This document shows positions 1 through 6,680 of a DNA stretch of 11,064 nucleotides, piece by piece. The DNA is from Nitratiruptor sp. Lineage in GTDB: Bacteria; Campylobacterota; Campylobacteria; Campylobacterales; Nitratiruptoraceae. The notes beneath the pieces are model-generated. The model ran no database searches and was not told the DNA's origin. It worked only from the letters and a program-made list of their open reading frames with translations. A program made the translations under genes and the position numbers. Location of the stretch: positions 1 to 11,064 of the forward strand of contig WGAX01000124.1 of the NCBI GenBank assembly GCA_015494595.1, written 5' to 3'. Position 1 is the stretch's first letter. Every line of letters begins with the position of its first letter.

Positions 1-1360
1 AGAATAGTCCACCGATTCCTCTAAGCGTATAGTATGGATGCAATACTGTAACTGTATCGATGAAAGAGTATGCAAGGTTACCATACTGGTCAACCGCTCT
101 CCACATCATACCTTGCGTAATACCAGCAATCCACATGCTTGAGAAGTAGAGTACGATACCGGTAGTTTGAAGCCAAAATTGCATTTCAAGAAGTTTTTTG
201 CTGTAGATTTCTCTTTTGTAAAATCTTGGAGCCATATGCATAATAGCAGCAATAATCATGAATCCAACCCATCCAAGAGTACCATCATGGACGTGACCTG
301 GAATCCAGTCAGTAAAGTGTGCAAGAGCATTTACTGATTTGATTGATTGAATTGGACCCTCAAGCGTACTTAGCATATAGAATGTAGATGCAAGAACCAT
401 AAATTTAATCAGTGGGTTCTCTTTAAGTTGTCCCCATTCACCTTTCATTGTAAGAAGCATGTTGAGTGCACTACCCCAAGATGGCAAAATAAGAATTACG
501 CTAAAGATTGAGCCCATTGTTTGCATCCAATCTGGCACAGTTGAGTAGATAAGATGGTGACCGCCAGCCCAAAGATAGACAAACATCAATCCCCAAAATG
601 ATAGGAGTGAGAGCTTGTATGAATATACTGGCTGACCAGACTCTTTAGGTAGATAGTAGTAGATCATCGCAATAATAGGCACTGTGAAAACGAATGCAAC
701 CGCATTGTGTCCAAACCACCACTGCACCATCGCATCATTTGTACCAGCATACATACTTACTGAATGAAATGGATTACCCATACCTGTTACAAGATAGGTA
801 GGTACTTCCATATTGTTAAAGAGATAGAGCATAGCAACACCAAGGAAAGTTGCAATGTAGTACCACATAGAAATATAAAGAGTCTTCTCTCTTCTGATAC
901 CGATAAGTCCAAAGATAGAGATGCCCCAAAGTACCCAAATCACTACTACCAAAATATCAAGAGGCCACTCAAACTGCGCATACTCTTTAGAAGTTGTATA
1001 TCGCAAAAGCAGTGAAACAACAGCTAAAAGCGCAGTAATGAAGTAGAGCCAAAAATGGAGCTTACCAACAGCTTGTAGAAATTTACTCTCTGCAAGAGAA
1101 ACTTTTAGTACTCTTTGACCTACATAGTACCAAGTAGCCCAGATACCGCTTAGCGTAAAGCCGTATGCTACCACATTCGTATGGATTGGTCGAAGCCTAC
1201 TAAACAGACTATACTGCCCAAACACATAGTTGAGCTCAGGAAACGCTAGCTCAAAAGCGATCCAAACACCAATCCCCATCCCCAATATACCAAACAAAAT
1301 GGCCAGGTAGCTAAACCATTTTGCGACGGTATAATCATACTCAATCGCAGGATTTTGCAT
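1..1360 (-). CDS. ccoN: cbb3-type cytochrome c oxidase subunit I (CcoN), C-terminus cut by window edge
   Basis: Catalytic, heme-copper subunit of the high-affinity cbb3 terminal oxidase, an inner-membrane protein that reduces O2 at the heme b3-CuB centre. The visible 453 codons are mostly hydrophobic helices. All expected ligands are present: His60 (RPIHTN) and His358 for low-spin heme b; His218 (WWFGHNAVAF), His268 and His269 (WAGGHH) for CuB; Tyr262, the cross-linked tyrosine of this family; and His356 (GHVHDG) for heme b3. Family members are usually about 475-490 residues, so only a few tens of residues are missing. The ATG at 1360 is preceded by a strong ribosome binding site (AGGAGGT, 5 bases away). 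Transcription continues off the left edge, where ccoO, ccoQ and ccoP would be expected but cannot be seen. It lies 123 bases downstream of a response regulator gene on the same strand, and that gap holds a candidate promoter and a dyad. Identification is firm. Confidence 0.97.
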   Translation of the reverse strand, partial: MQNPAIEYDYTVAKWFSYLAILFGILGMGIGVWIAFELAFPELNYVFGQYSLFSRLRPIHTNVVAYGFTLSGIWATWYYVGQRVLKVSLAESKFLQAVGKLHFWLYFITALLAVVSLLLRYTTSKEYAQFEWPLDILVVVIWVLWGISIFGLIGIRREKTLYISMWYYIATFLGVAMLYLFNNMEVPTYLVTGMGNPFHSVSMYAGTNDAMVQWWFGHNAVAFVFTVPIIAMIYYYLPKESGQPVYSYKLSLLSFWGLMFVYLWAGGHHLIYSTVPDWMQTMGSIFSVILILPSWGSALNMLLTMKGEWGQLKENPLIKFMVLASTFYMLSTLEGPIQSIKSVNALAHFTDWIPGHVHDGTLGWVGFMIIAAIMHMAPRFYKREIYSKKLLEMQFWLQTTGIVLYFSSMWIAGITQGMMWRAVDQYGNLAYSFIDTVTVLHPYYTLRGIGGLF

Positions 1361-1380
1361 CTAATACCTCCTCTAGAATT

Positions 1381-1396
1381 TGTCATAAAATTGACA
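1381..1396. promoter_or_regulatory. Perfect dyad TGTCA-N6-TGACA upstream of ccoN (candidate CRP/FNR-type operator)
   Basis: TGTCATAAAATTGACA is a perfect 5-base inverted repeat with a 6-base spacer. This is the geometry of CRP/FNR-superfamily sites (for comparison, CRP uses TGTGA-N6-TCACA). Its right edge, in transcription direction, is 20 bases before the ccoN start codon. It lies downstream of the best -10 candidate, which would suit repression if that promoter is the real one. The binding protein is unknown. Confidence 0.4.
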
Positions 1397-1412
1397 CACC
1401 TTTACGAAAATA

Positions 1413-1418
1413 ATTATA
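1413..1418 (-). promoter_or_regulatory. Candidate -10 box (TATAAT) for ccoN
   Basis: On the minus strand the sequence reads TATAAT 52 bases upstream of the ccoN start, preceded by a T-rich stretch (TTATTTTTCT). No good -35 hexamer is visible at the usual spacing. Housekeeping promoters in Campylobacterota often have a T-rich upstream region instead of a -35 box, which fits. The gap is AT-rich, so a chance match is possible. Confidence 0.4.
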
Positions 1419-1483
1419 AGAAAAATAAGTTGTAATAAAGCTTAAAGATACAAATAGCAAAGTAAACTATAAAGCTAAGATAA

Positions 1484-2161
1484 TCATAAGTTTATTTTAT
1501 ACCCTAGTCCCGAATAGTTCTCAATAAGCTCTTTATAGAGCTTTTTTCGCAGCCTCTTTACCAATGTCCTTAAAGCATTCTCACTAAACTCCCCATCTTG
1601 CCACACATTCTCTTCAATTTCCAAAAAAGATACAATATGATCTTGATTGTGTAAAAGCAGATCTAAAAAGGCTTTCTCCTTTTTGGTTAAATGTATATTC
1701 TTACTCTCATACAACACTGTAGCATTTTTTTTATCATATAAAAAGCCTTTTCCCAAATCTATAATACTCTCCCTTTGTAACTTTTGCATAAAAAGCTCAC
1801 ATATTACTTGCAAAAGTTTTTCGGGAGTAAAAGGCTTAACAAGATATTTATTGACCCCTACATCAATCGCTTTAAAAAGCCTCTCCTTTTCACTATAAGC
1901 AGTCAATAAAATAATGGGAATATCACTTATTTGACGAATCTTTTGAGCCAGACTCAAACCATCCATCCCCTCCATCTCAATATCGGTAATTACACAATCA
2001 TACCTCTTTTGCTGAAACTTCTGCCACCCCTCTTCACCATCTTTAGCCGTATCAAAAACCAAAAACTCCTCCTCCAATACCTCTTTTAATAGTTGGCGAA
2101 TTTGTGCTTCATCTTCTATATATAAAATTTTTAATCTTTTTAAAATCTCTTTACACTCCAT
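1484..2161 (-). CDS. OmpR-family two-component response regulator
   Basis: A 225-residue DNA-binding response regulator. The N-terminal receiver (about residues 10-125) is intact: acidic pair Glu16/Asp17, phosphoacceptor Asp60 (YDCVITDIEM), Thr87 and Lys109 (KYLVKPFT). The C-terminal region (about 130-225) is an OmpR/PhoB-type winged helix, seen in LTKKEKAFLDLLL, the LRTLVKRLRKKL recognition-helix region and the closing GLGYKI hairpin. The ATG follows a GAGGA site with 7 bases spacing that sits inside the last codons of the upstream kinase gene. The two stop-to-start ends are 4 bases apart, so they form a cognate pair. Targets are unknown. The position directly upstream of ccoN, and downstream of a copper receptor and a TauE-like gene, suggests respiratory or metal control (inference). 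The receiver shares DNA identity with the degenerate receiver of its own kinase. Confidence 0.93.
   Translation of the reverse strand: MECKEILKRLKILYIEDEAQIRQLLKEVLEEEFLVFDTAKDGEEGWQKFQQKRYDCVITDIEMEGMDGLSLAQKIRQISDIPIILLTAYSEKERLFKAIDVGVNKYLVKPFTPEKLLQVICELFMQKLQRESIIDLGKGFLYDKKNATVLYESKNIHLTKKEKAFLDLLLHNQDHIVSFLEIEENVWQDGEFSENALRTLVKRLRKKLYKELIENYSGLGYKINL
1781..1797 (-). repeat. 17-base direct repeat, copy in the response regulator gene
   Basis: CTTTTGCATAAAAAGCT (plus strand) is identical to 3381-3397 in the adjacent kinase gene. In both it encodes the end of a receiver-fold helix (LFMQK). A second shared 10-mer, CTTGCAAAAG, occurs at 1807-1816 here and 3422-3431 there. The matches fall at homologous protein positions, so they reflect common origin or gene conversion rather than a mobile repeat. 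Confidence 0.75.
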
Positions 2162-2165
2162 TATT

Positions 2166-3734
2166 TTATCCTCGCGGTAATGTAATAATAAATTTAGCCC
2201 CTCTTTTTGTATTTTTAAGTTTTAATTCTCCCCCCATACTCTGCTCAATAATCATTTTAGACATATAGAGTCCTAAACCTGTACCCTTTTTAGTTGATTT
2301 AGTAGTAAAGTAGGGCTCAAAAATTTTATCGACTATGCTCTTATCTACTCCTCCAGCATTATCTTCAATCTCTACCCGTACAAAATCCGGACACTCTTTG
2401 ATTTGAACTATGATCTCTTTTTTCTCAATATTACGCTCTATAAGTACATCTTTTGCATTACTGACAATATTTAAAATAACTTGAGAGAACTCATTTTTAT
2501 AGCCATACACCAAAGGCTCAGTAGTGTAGCAAAGCTTTAAGGTAATACCATTCTTCTTCAATGTCCCTTCAACAATGGTATAGGTATTTTGAATACTCTC
2601 CACAATATTAAAATGCTCTTTTTTCTTACTAGGACTAAAGAAGTTTTGAAAATCACTAATTGTTTGCGACATCTTCTCTAAAATACTATTTCCTCTCTCA
2701 TACAGCTCACTGAGATCCTTTTTGTACGAAAGCTTTTTCATTTTATAGAGCAATATGCTCAACTCCATCAGAGGCTGCCTCCATTGATGAGCAATATTGC
2801 CCAACATCTCACCTAAAGAAGCCAAACGAGCCTGTTGGAACATCATCCTATCTTTTTCTCTATTTTTTGCTACCTCATTTTTTATCCTTTTTTCCAAAGT
2901 TAAATTGAGTTGGCGCAACTGCTTGGTCTTCTCCTCTACCCGCTTTTCCAACTCTTTATTTAAAATCTCCAACTCTTTCTCTTTTTTTTGCAGCTGCTCT
3001 TGCAGTTTAACACTCTCTGTTACATCATACCTAATCGCTACAAACTCCACAATATCCCCATTCCAATCAAGAATCGGAATAACAGTAGTATTGACATAAA
3101 ATGTGGAGCCATCTTTTGCCCTATTTTTTACAGTCCCTTTCCAAATTTTTTTGGCTAAAATCGTATCCCAAAACCTTTTAAAATGCTCTTTTGGCACATC
3201 AGGATGGCGTACAATATTATGATTTTTGCCAATAAGCTCCTCTTTTGAATAGCCCGAAATTTTACAAAACTCTTCATTCACATAGGTAATAATGCCATTA
3301 ATATCGGTTTTGGAGACAATATTACTACTATCAATTGCATTTTTGTATTGATGCAACATAAAAGTATTGTACTCTTTAGCCTTTTGCATAAAAAGCTGGG
3401 AGATAAACTCTTCAAGTGAGGCTTGCAAAAGCTTTGTATCAAGAGGCAAAAGGAGATATTTATCTACTCTTGCTTCTAAAGCTTCATAAAGCTTTTGCGC
3501 ATCTTTTTGGCCAATATAAAGCAGAGGCGTAGCAGGAGCTTGCTCTTTAAGCTTTTTACAAAATGCTACATTATCATCTTTAGCATAAATAACTATATCT
3601 GGATTTCTTTTTTGAAAAATCTCAAAAGCCTCTGAAAGCTTTTGTGTTTGATAGAGCTCTTTGCAAAAGCCTTTTATAATAGGGATATATGCATCCTCTT
3701 TGCCAATAAATAGTATTGTAAATCGATTTTTCAT
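2166..3734 (-). CDS. Soluble sensor histidine kinase: pseudo-receiver, Aer-like PAS, HisKA, HATPase
   Basis: A cytoplasmic histidine kinase of 522 residues with no membrane segments. The order is: degenerate receiver (about 5-115); PAS domain (about 132-240) with HNIVRHPDVP and WKGTVKNR, closely like the FAD-binding PAS of the aerotaxis receptor Aer; a long charged coiled coil (about 243-300); the HisKA box with His316 in NIAHQWRQPL; and an HATPase domain with N box (Asn422/Asn426), DNAGG (458-462) and GTGLGL (484-489). The receiver lacks all catalytic residues: Gly11-Lys12 replace the acidic pair, Ala51 the phosphoacceptor Asp and Leu96 the Lys. The ATG at 3734 was chosen because it gives a natural first beta strand, although its AGGAG lies only about 1 base away. 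A TTG at 3749 would add five residues but has no visible ribosome binding site. Its partner regulator follows immediately. Redox or flavin sensing is inferred from the PAS only. Confidence 0.9.
   Translation of the reverse strand: MKNRFTILFIGKEDAYIPIIKGFCKELYQTQKLSEAFEIFQKRNPDIVIYAKDDNVAFCKKLKEQAPATPLLYIGQKDAQKLYEALEARVDKYLLLPLDTKLLQASLEEFISQLFMQKAKEYNTFMLHQYKNAIDSSNIVSKTDINGIITYVNEEFCKISGYSKEELIGKNHNIVRHPDVPKEHFKRFWDTILAKKIWKGTVKNRAKDGSTFYVNTTVIPILDWNGDIVEFVAIRYDVTESVKLQEQLQKKEKELEILNKELEKRVEEKTKQLRQLNLTLEKRIKNEVAKNREKDRMMFQQARLASLGEMLGNIAHQWRQPLMELSILLYKMKKLSYKKDLSELYERGNSILEKMSQTISDFQNFFSPSKKKEHFNIVESIQNTYTIVEGTLKKNGITLKLCYTTEPLVYGYKNEFSQVILNIVSNAKDVLIERNIEKKEIIVQIKECPDFVRVEIEDNAGGVDKSIVDKIFEPYFTTKSTKKGTGLGLYMSKMIIEQSMGGELKLKNTKRGAKFIITLPRG
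3381..3397 (-). repeat. 17-base direct repeat, copy in the kinase pseudo-receiver
   Basis: Second copy of the 17-base identity also found at 1781-1797, encoding QLFMQK at the end of the degenerate receiver. The spacing to the next shared 10-mer is 15 bases longer than in the regulator, which corresponds to five extra codons in this copy. Confidence 0.75.
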
Positions 3735-3752
3735 ACTCCTATTGTACAAAAA

Positions 3753-4460
3753 TTAATGGCAAGTATGAATAGAGGCGTTTGGATCAGTAATAAACCAGTA
3801 CCCTTTATAAAGCAGATAAATTCCATAAATAGTTATAACTAAAGAGGCAAGCTTTATCATCAATAGCCTGAAGGAGGAGCTTTTTAAAAACCCTGCCACC
3901 GTACCAAGTCCAAACATCACAGGTACAGTGGAGAGCCCAAAAATAGCCATCACCACCGCTCCCCAAAAGGGACTTCCTGTAGCAGCTGCACTTGCTGCAA
4001 AAAAGTAGACAAGCCCACAAGGCAAAAAGCCATTGAGCATCCCTAAAAAGAAAAAGCTCCAAAGTGATTTTGAGTGAATTAGCTTTGAAAAAAGTGTGCG
4101 AAAAAAGCTATATTTGGTAAGATTTGCCTCAATGGAGGTTAAAAATTTGAGATTGCCAGAGAGTGAAATCCCCATAAGGATCATAAATATACCCACTATT
4201 ACATAAAGAGTGCCGTGCATCGTCTTAGAAATAAGCATAATGGAGCCAAGATAGCCAAAAAAAGCCCCAATAATCATATAAGAAGTAATACGCCCCAGAT
4301 TATATATAAGATGTGCAACTCCTCCCCAGAGCTTGCCTCTTGTAGGATCGACTTTGGCAGCTGTGTAGGCGATGACAAAACCGCCGCACATCCCTACACA
4401 ATGCCCCAGACTACCCAAAAATGCAACGCTAATAATGCTTAAAAAGTCTATTGTTTCTAT
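3753..4460 (-). CDS. TauE/SafE-type (DsbD_2-like) inner-membrane protein, apparent ATA start
   Basis: An integral inner-membrane protein of about six helices, 235 residues from the proposed start. It carries the hallmarks of the DsbD_2/TauE-SafE group often found near cbb3 oxidase genes: HCVGMCGG in the first helix (His20, Cys21, Met24, Cys25) and GFLPCGLVY around 145-152. It ends in HTCH, a possible extra metal-binding tail. Members of this group are linked to metal (copper) or reductant handling in cytochrome oxidase maturation, but the substrate is unproven. The only canonical start in frame is TTG at 4418. That start has no ribosome binding site and cuts into the first helix. A strong AAGGAG at 4467-4472 sits 6 bases before ATA at 4460, which restores the family-like N-terminus ETIDFLSIISVAFLGSLGHC; an in-frame TAG at 4464-4466 blocks further extension. 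The ribosome binding site overlaps the stop codon of the upstream copper receptor, and the kinase gene follows closely, so this is one operon. Confidence 0.85.
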   Translation of the reverse strand: METIDFLSIISVAFLGSLGHCVGMCGGFVIAYTAAKVDPTRGKLWGGVAHLIYNLGRITSYMIIGAFFGYLGSIMLISKTMHGTLYVIVGIFMILMGISLSGNLKFLTSIEANLTKYSFFRTLFSKLIHSKSLWSFFFLGMLNGFLPCGLVYFFAASAAATGSPFWGAVVMAIFGLSTVPVMFGLGTVAGFLKSSSFRLLMIKLASLVITIYGIYLLYKGYWFITDPNASIHTCH

Positions 4461-4466
4461 TATCTA

Positions 4467-4472
4467 CTCCTT
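4467..4472 (-). promoter_or_regulatory. Ribosome binding site AAGGAG deciding the TauE-like start
   Basis: AAGGAG on the minus strand overlaps the TAA stop of the TonB receptor gene. It lies 6 bases before ATA at 4460-4458 but 48 bases before the first canonical start (TTG at 4418). Its spacing is the main sequence argument for initiation at or near the ATA codon. Confidence 0.7.
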
Positions 4473-6546
4473 AAAACTGTATATTTATATTGGCATAAAC
4501 ATATCTACCAGGCTCATTAATAAGCACAGGTGTTCTTCCGCCAATGAGCGATCGTCCTGCATAGGTGTTGTTCACTGCATATGTTTTGTCGAAAAGATTA
4601 TCTACACCAAATTGTAAAGATATTGTATCATTTATAGCTCTGCTCGCTTTAAGATTAACCACTCCCCAGCCACCTACATCACGCTCGCCATTATCGCTAT
4701 CGTAATCGCTCCAACCAGCACTCATCAGTGACTCTGCCATCACATACCACTCTCCATCATCATAGCTCAAAGCCAAACGCCCGTGCATTGGTGGCACTTG
4801 CGCCAAATCATCATCCTTTTGTCCAGGAATGAGATCATCCTTTTTGCCTCTTTGATAGCTAAGCCCACCCTCTATCATCATATAATCCCCGATCGCTCTT
4901 TGTAAAGAGATTGATGCGCCATAGATATGGGCATCGATATTTGTCCAAGTGAGGTAGTATTTCTTTGGATCTTTATTGCCTACATTGCTTCTATATGCGT
5001 AGATGTAGTCTTTGAGATCGCTATAAAAGAGGCTTAGATGAAAAGATGTATCAAAAATCTCACCTTTGTAGCCAATATCAAGCTCTCTATTTTTACTCTC
5101 TTTGAGATTTGGATTGCCTTTTCTACTCCAATTGCCTTTCATGAAACCGATAAAATAGAGCTCTTGCGCATCTGGCACACGCACACCTTGACCCAAGGCT
5201 ACATAGATAGCATTTTGCTCATCTAGATTGTAGTTCACCACCACATTTGCGCTTAGATCGTTGTAACTTTTAGAGTGTTTATTGCTGTAGTAGTTTTGAA
5301 TGGCTGCAATGTTTGCAATGGTTGGATCCGCAAACCTTTTGGCTTTTAGATCGGTATTGTCGTAGCGCAAACCAAACTGCATGCTAACGCGATCAAATTT
5401 TTTGAGCCCTTTGAGAAAAATTGCACTGTTTTTGGTCTCTACATTGGGAATTCTCACCTGTCTTGGCTTTTTGCTTGGCTCACTCACGCATATACCATTC
5501 CATTTGCGCACGCTTCCATCAAGCCCAATAGTCCAAGCAATGGAAGCTAAGTCAAAGCTGTTTTTGAGCTTCACACCCTTAATGTAACTTACTACATGGT
5601 GCGTGCGATACATCTTGCCGCCCATTATCACAGCCGCATTGCGAAACTTGGTACCCATATCGTGCTTAACGCTTGAGTAGTAACCCTCAATACTCAAAGC
5701 TTTGGAATATTTTGCAAGATTTCTGATGGTATAGTTGGCATTGAGTATAAGTGTTCTATCAAGCTGTGCATCCATCTGAAACGCCGGATAGAGTACATTG
5801 CTGGCTTTATCACTAAAAAGAGAGAGTTTGAGTTTTTGGTTATCTGCAATCTCATATACTACTTTAGATTGTAGTGCTGCCCTTGTATAAGCATCGATAT
5901 CTTTATATGTCTCTTGATAGGCATTTGGATCTTTTTTGCCTAAAGCCTCCCAATTCTGCTCTACTAATGTTTTACCATCTCCATCTTCATATTGATCGCT
6001 ATTTTCTCTTGTTACACCAATTTGCATTTTCAATCTCTCATCGCCTGTATGCAGATTGAGATCAAACTTGTTATACCCAAAGCTTCCAAAAGTTCCCCCC
6101 AATGCTCCCCCAAAGCCTTGTATAGGATCTTTTGTAACAACCTTTACCACCCCTCCCATGGAGCCAAAATTCTCCACATCAAAAGGGCCTTCTTGTACCT
6201 CTATACTCTTTATATCTGCAATTGAAATATGCATTAGAGGTGGATCCATCCTATTGGGGCACCCTCCATAAATCTTGGCTCCATCGATAAGTACATTCAC
6301 ATCATCTCTCTTAAACCCTCGCAATACTATATCGTTACCTATAGCGCTAGCTCGCACCATATTTACTTCTGGCATATACTTAGAAATAATCTCAGCAACA
6401 TCTTGCTGCCTACTAAACTTCATCTCATCAGCTTGGAGTGTGGGGGATTGGATCTCCTCCTCTTCGATTACAACCTTTTGAATATCAAGCTGGGCACCTA
6501 AGAGTGCTCCTGCGCAAAAAAGAGATACAACGATGCTCTTTCTCAT
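4471..6546 (-). CDS. TonB-dependent outer-membrane copper receptor (OprC/NosA family)
   Basis: A 691-residue outer-membrane TonB-dependent receptor. It has a signal peptide (MRKSIVVSLFCAGALLGA, probable cleavage after Ala18), a plug domain (about 40-140; NDIVLRGFKRDDVNVLIDG, then SIEVQEGPFDVENFGSMGGVV) and a long 22-strand-type barrel ending in terminal Phe (YANINIQF). The family call rests on GGCPNRMDPP in the plug, which contains the CxxxM ligand pair (Cys96, Met100), and on an HxM pair in the barrel (His295, Met297, KHDMGTKF). Pseudomonas OprC binds copper through exactly such a CxxxM-HxM site. Import would depend on TonB-ExbBD encoded elsewhere. The ATG at 6546 follows AAAGGA at good spacing. 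It starts the left-hand gene block and is followed by the TauE-like gene, which suggests copper supply for the cbb3 oxidase or another cuproenzyme such as nitrous oxide reductase (inference). An iron-siderophore role is less likely given the motifs. Confidence 0.9.
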   Translation of the reverse strand: MRKSIVVSLFCAGALLGAQLDIQKVVIEEEEIQSPTLQADEMKFSRQQDVAEIISKYMPEVNMVRASAIGNDIVLRGFKRDDVNVLIDGAKIYGGCPNRMDPPLMHISIADIKSIEVQEGPFDVENFGSMGGVVKVVTKDPIQGFGGALGGTFGSFGYNKFDLNLHTGDERLKMQIGVTRENSDQYEDGDGKTLVEQNWEALGKKDPNAYQETYKDIDAYTRAALQSKVVYEIADNQKLKLSLFSDKASNVLYPAFQMDAQLDRTLILNANYTIRNLAKYSKALSIEGYYSSVKHDMGTKFRNAAVIMGGKMYRTHHVVSYIKGVKLKNSFDLASIAWTIGLDGSVRKWNGICVSEPSKKPRQVRIPNVETKNSAIFLKGLKKFDRVSMQFGLRYDNTDLKAKRFADPTIANIAAIQNYYSNKHSKSYNDLSANVVVNYNLDEQNAIYVALGQGVRVPDAQELYFIGFMKGNWSRKGNPNLKESKNRELDIGYKGEIFDTSFHLSLFYSDLKDYIYAYRSNVGNKDPKKYYLTWTNIDAHIYGASISLQRAIGDYMMIEGGLSYQRGKKDDLIPGQKDDDLAQVPPMHGRLALSYDDGEWYVMAESLMSAGWSDYDSDNGERDVGGWGVVNLKASRAINDTISLQFGVDNLFDKTYAVNNTYAGRSLIGGRTPVLINEPGRYVYANINIQF

Positions 6547-6604
6547 AGCTTTTTCCTTTGGTAAGTGTTTGAAGTATTATTACGCAGGAGTGTTAAGTAG
6601 AAAT
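6547..6604 (-). promoter_or_regulatory. 5' region of the copper receptor gene, weak promoter candidate
   Basis: Between the hairpin and the receptor start codon there is an AT-rich stretch with TAATAA at 6582-6577 on the minus strand as a possible -10 box, about 30 bases before the ATG. There is no convincing -35 hexamer. No clear Fur box or CueR/CsoR-type dyad was seen. Assignment as a promoter rests mainly on the presence of a terminator-like hairpin just upstream. Confidence 0.3.
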
Positions 6605-6628
6605 TAAACTCCTCAAAGGAGGAGTTTA
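6605..6628 (-). terminator. Hairpin after the carA operon, probable terminator
   Basis: A perfect 10-base inverted repeat (TAAACTCCTC / GAGGAGTTTA) with a 4-base loop lies about 50 bases beyond the stop of the small repeat protein gene. In the minus direction it is followed by ATTTCT, a weak U-rich tail. It separates the nucleotide-biosynthesis operon from the copper receptor gene. The same structure could serve as a 5' leader element for the receptor transcript instead. Confidence 0.5.
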
Positions 6629-6629
6629 T

Positions 6630-6674
6630 ATGAAACTGGCAGAATTACTCTACCAAACAAATGTTAATTTTTAG
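6630..6674 (+). other. 14-codon ORF with a strong ribosome binding site, doubtful
   Basis: On the plus strand the right arm of the hairpin (GGAGGAG) stands 5-6 bases before an ATG that opens a 14-codon frame (MKLAELLYQTNVNF, then TAG). It is the only plus-strand start in the window with such a site outside a known gene. The resemblance may simply be a by-product of the hairpin, since its arm must contain GAGGAG. No promoter is visible for it. It could be a gene remnant or a chance frame. Confidence 0.15.
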
Positions 6675-6680
6675 TAAAAA

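Noticed and set aside
764..1015. Plus-strand frame of 83 codons
   Set aside because: It lies inside ccoN on the opposite strand, with no ribosome binding site and low-complexity, gene-unlike composition.
4215..4617. Plus-strand frames opposite the TauE-like and receptor genes
   Set aside because: They are antisense shadows of well-supported genes and have no recognisable protein features.
4471..6546. Siderophore or cobalamin receptor
   Set aside because: The CPNRMDPP segment and the HxM pair are specific to the OprC/NosA copper group, and no siderophore biosynthesis or Fur box is nearby.
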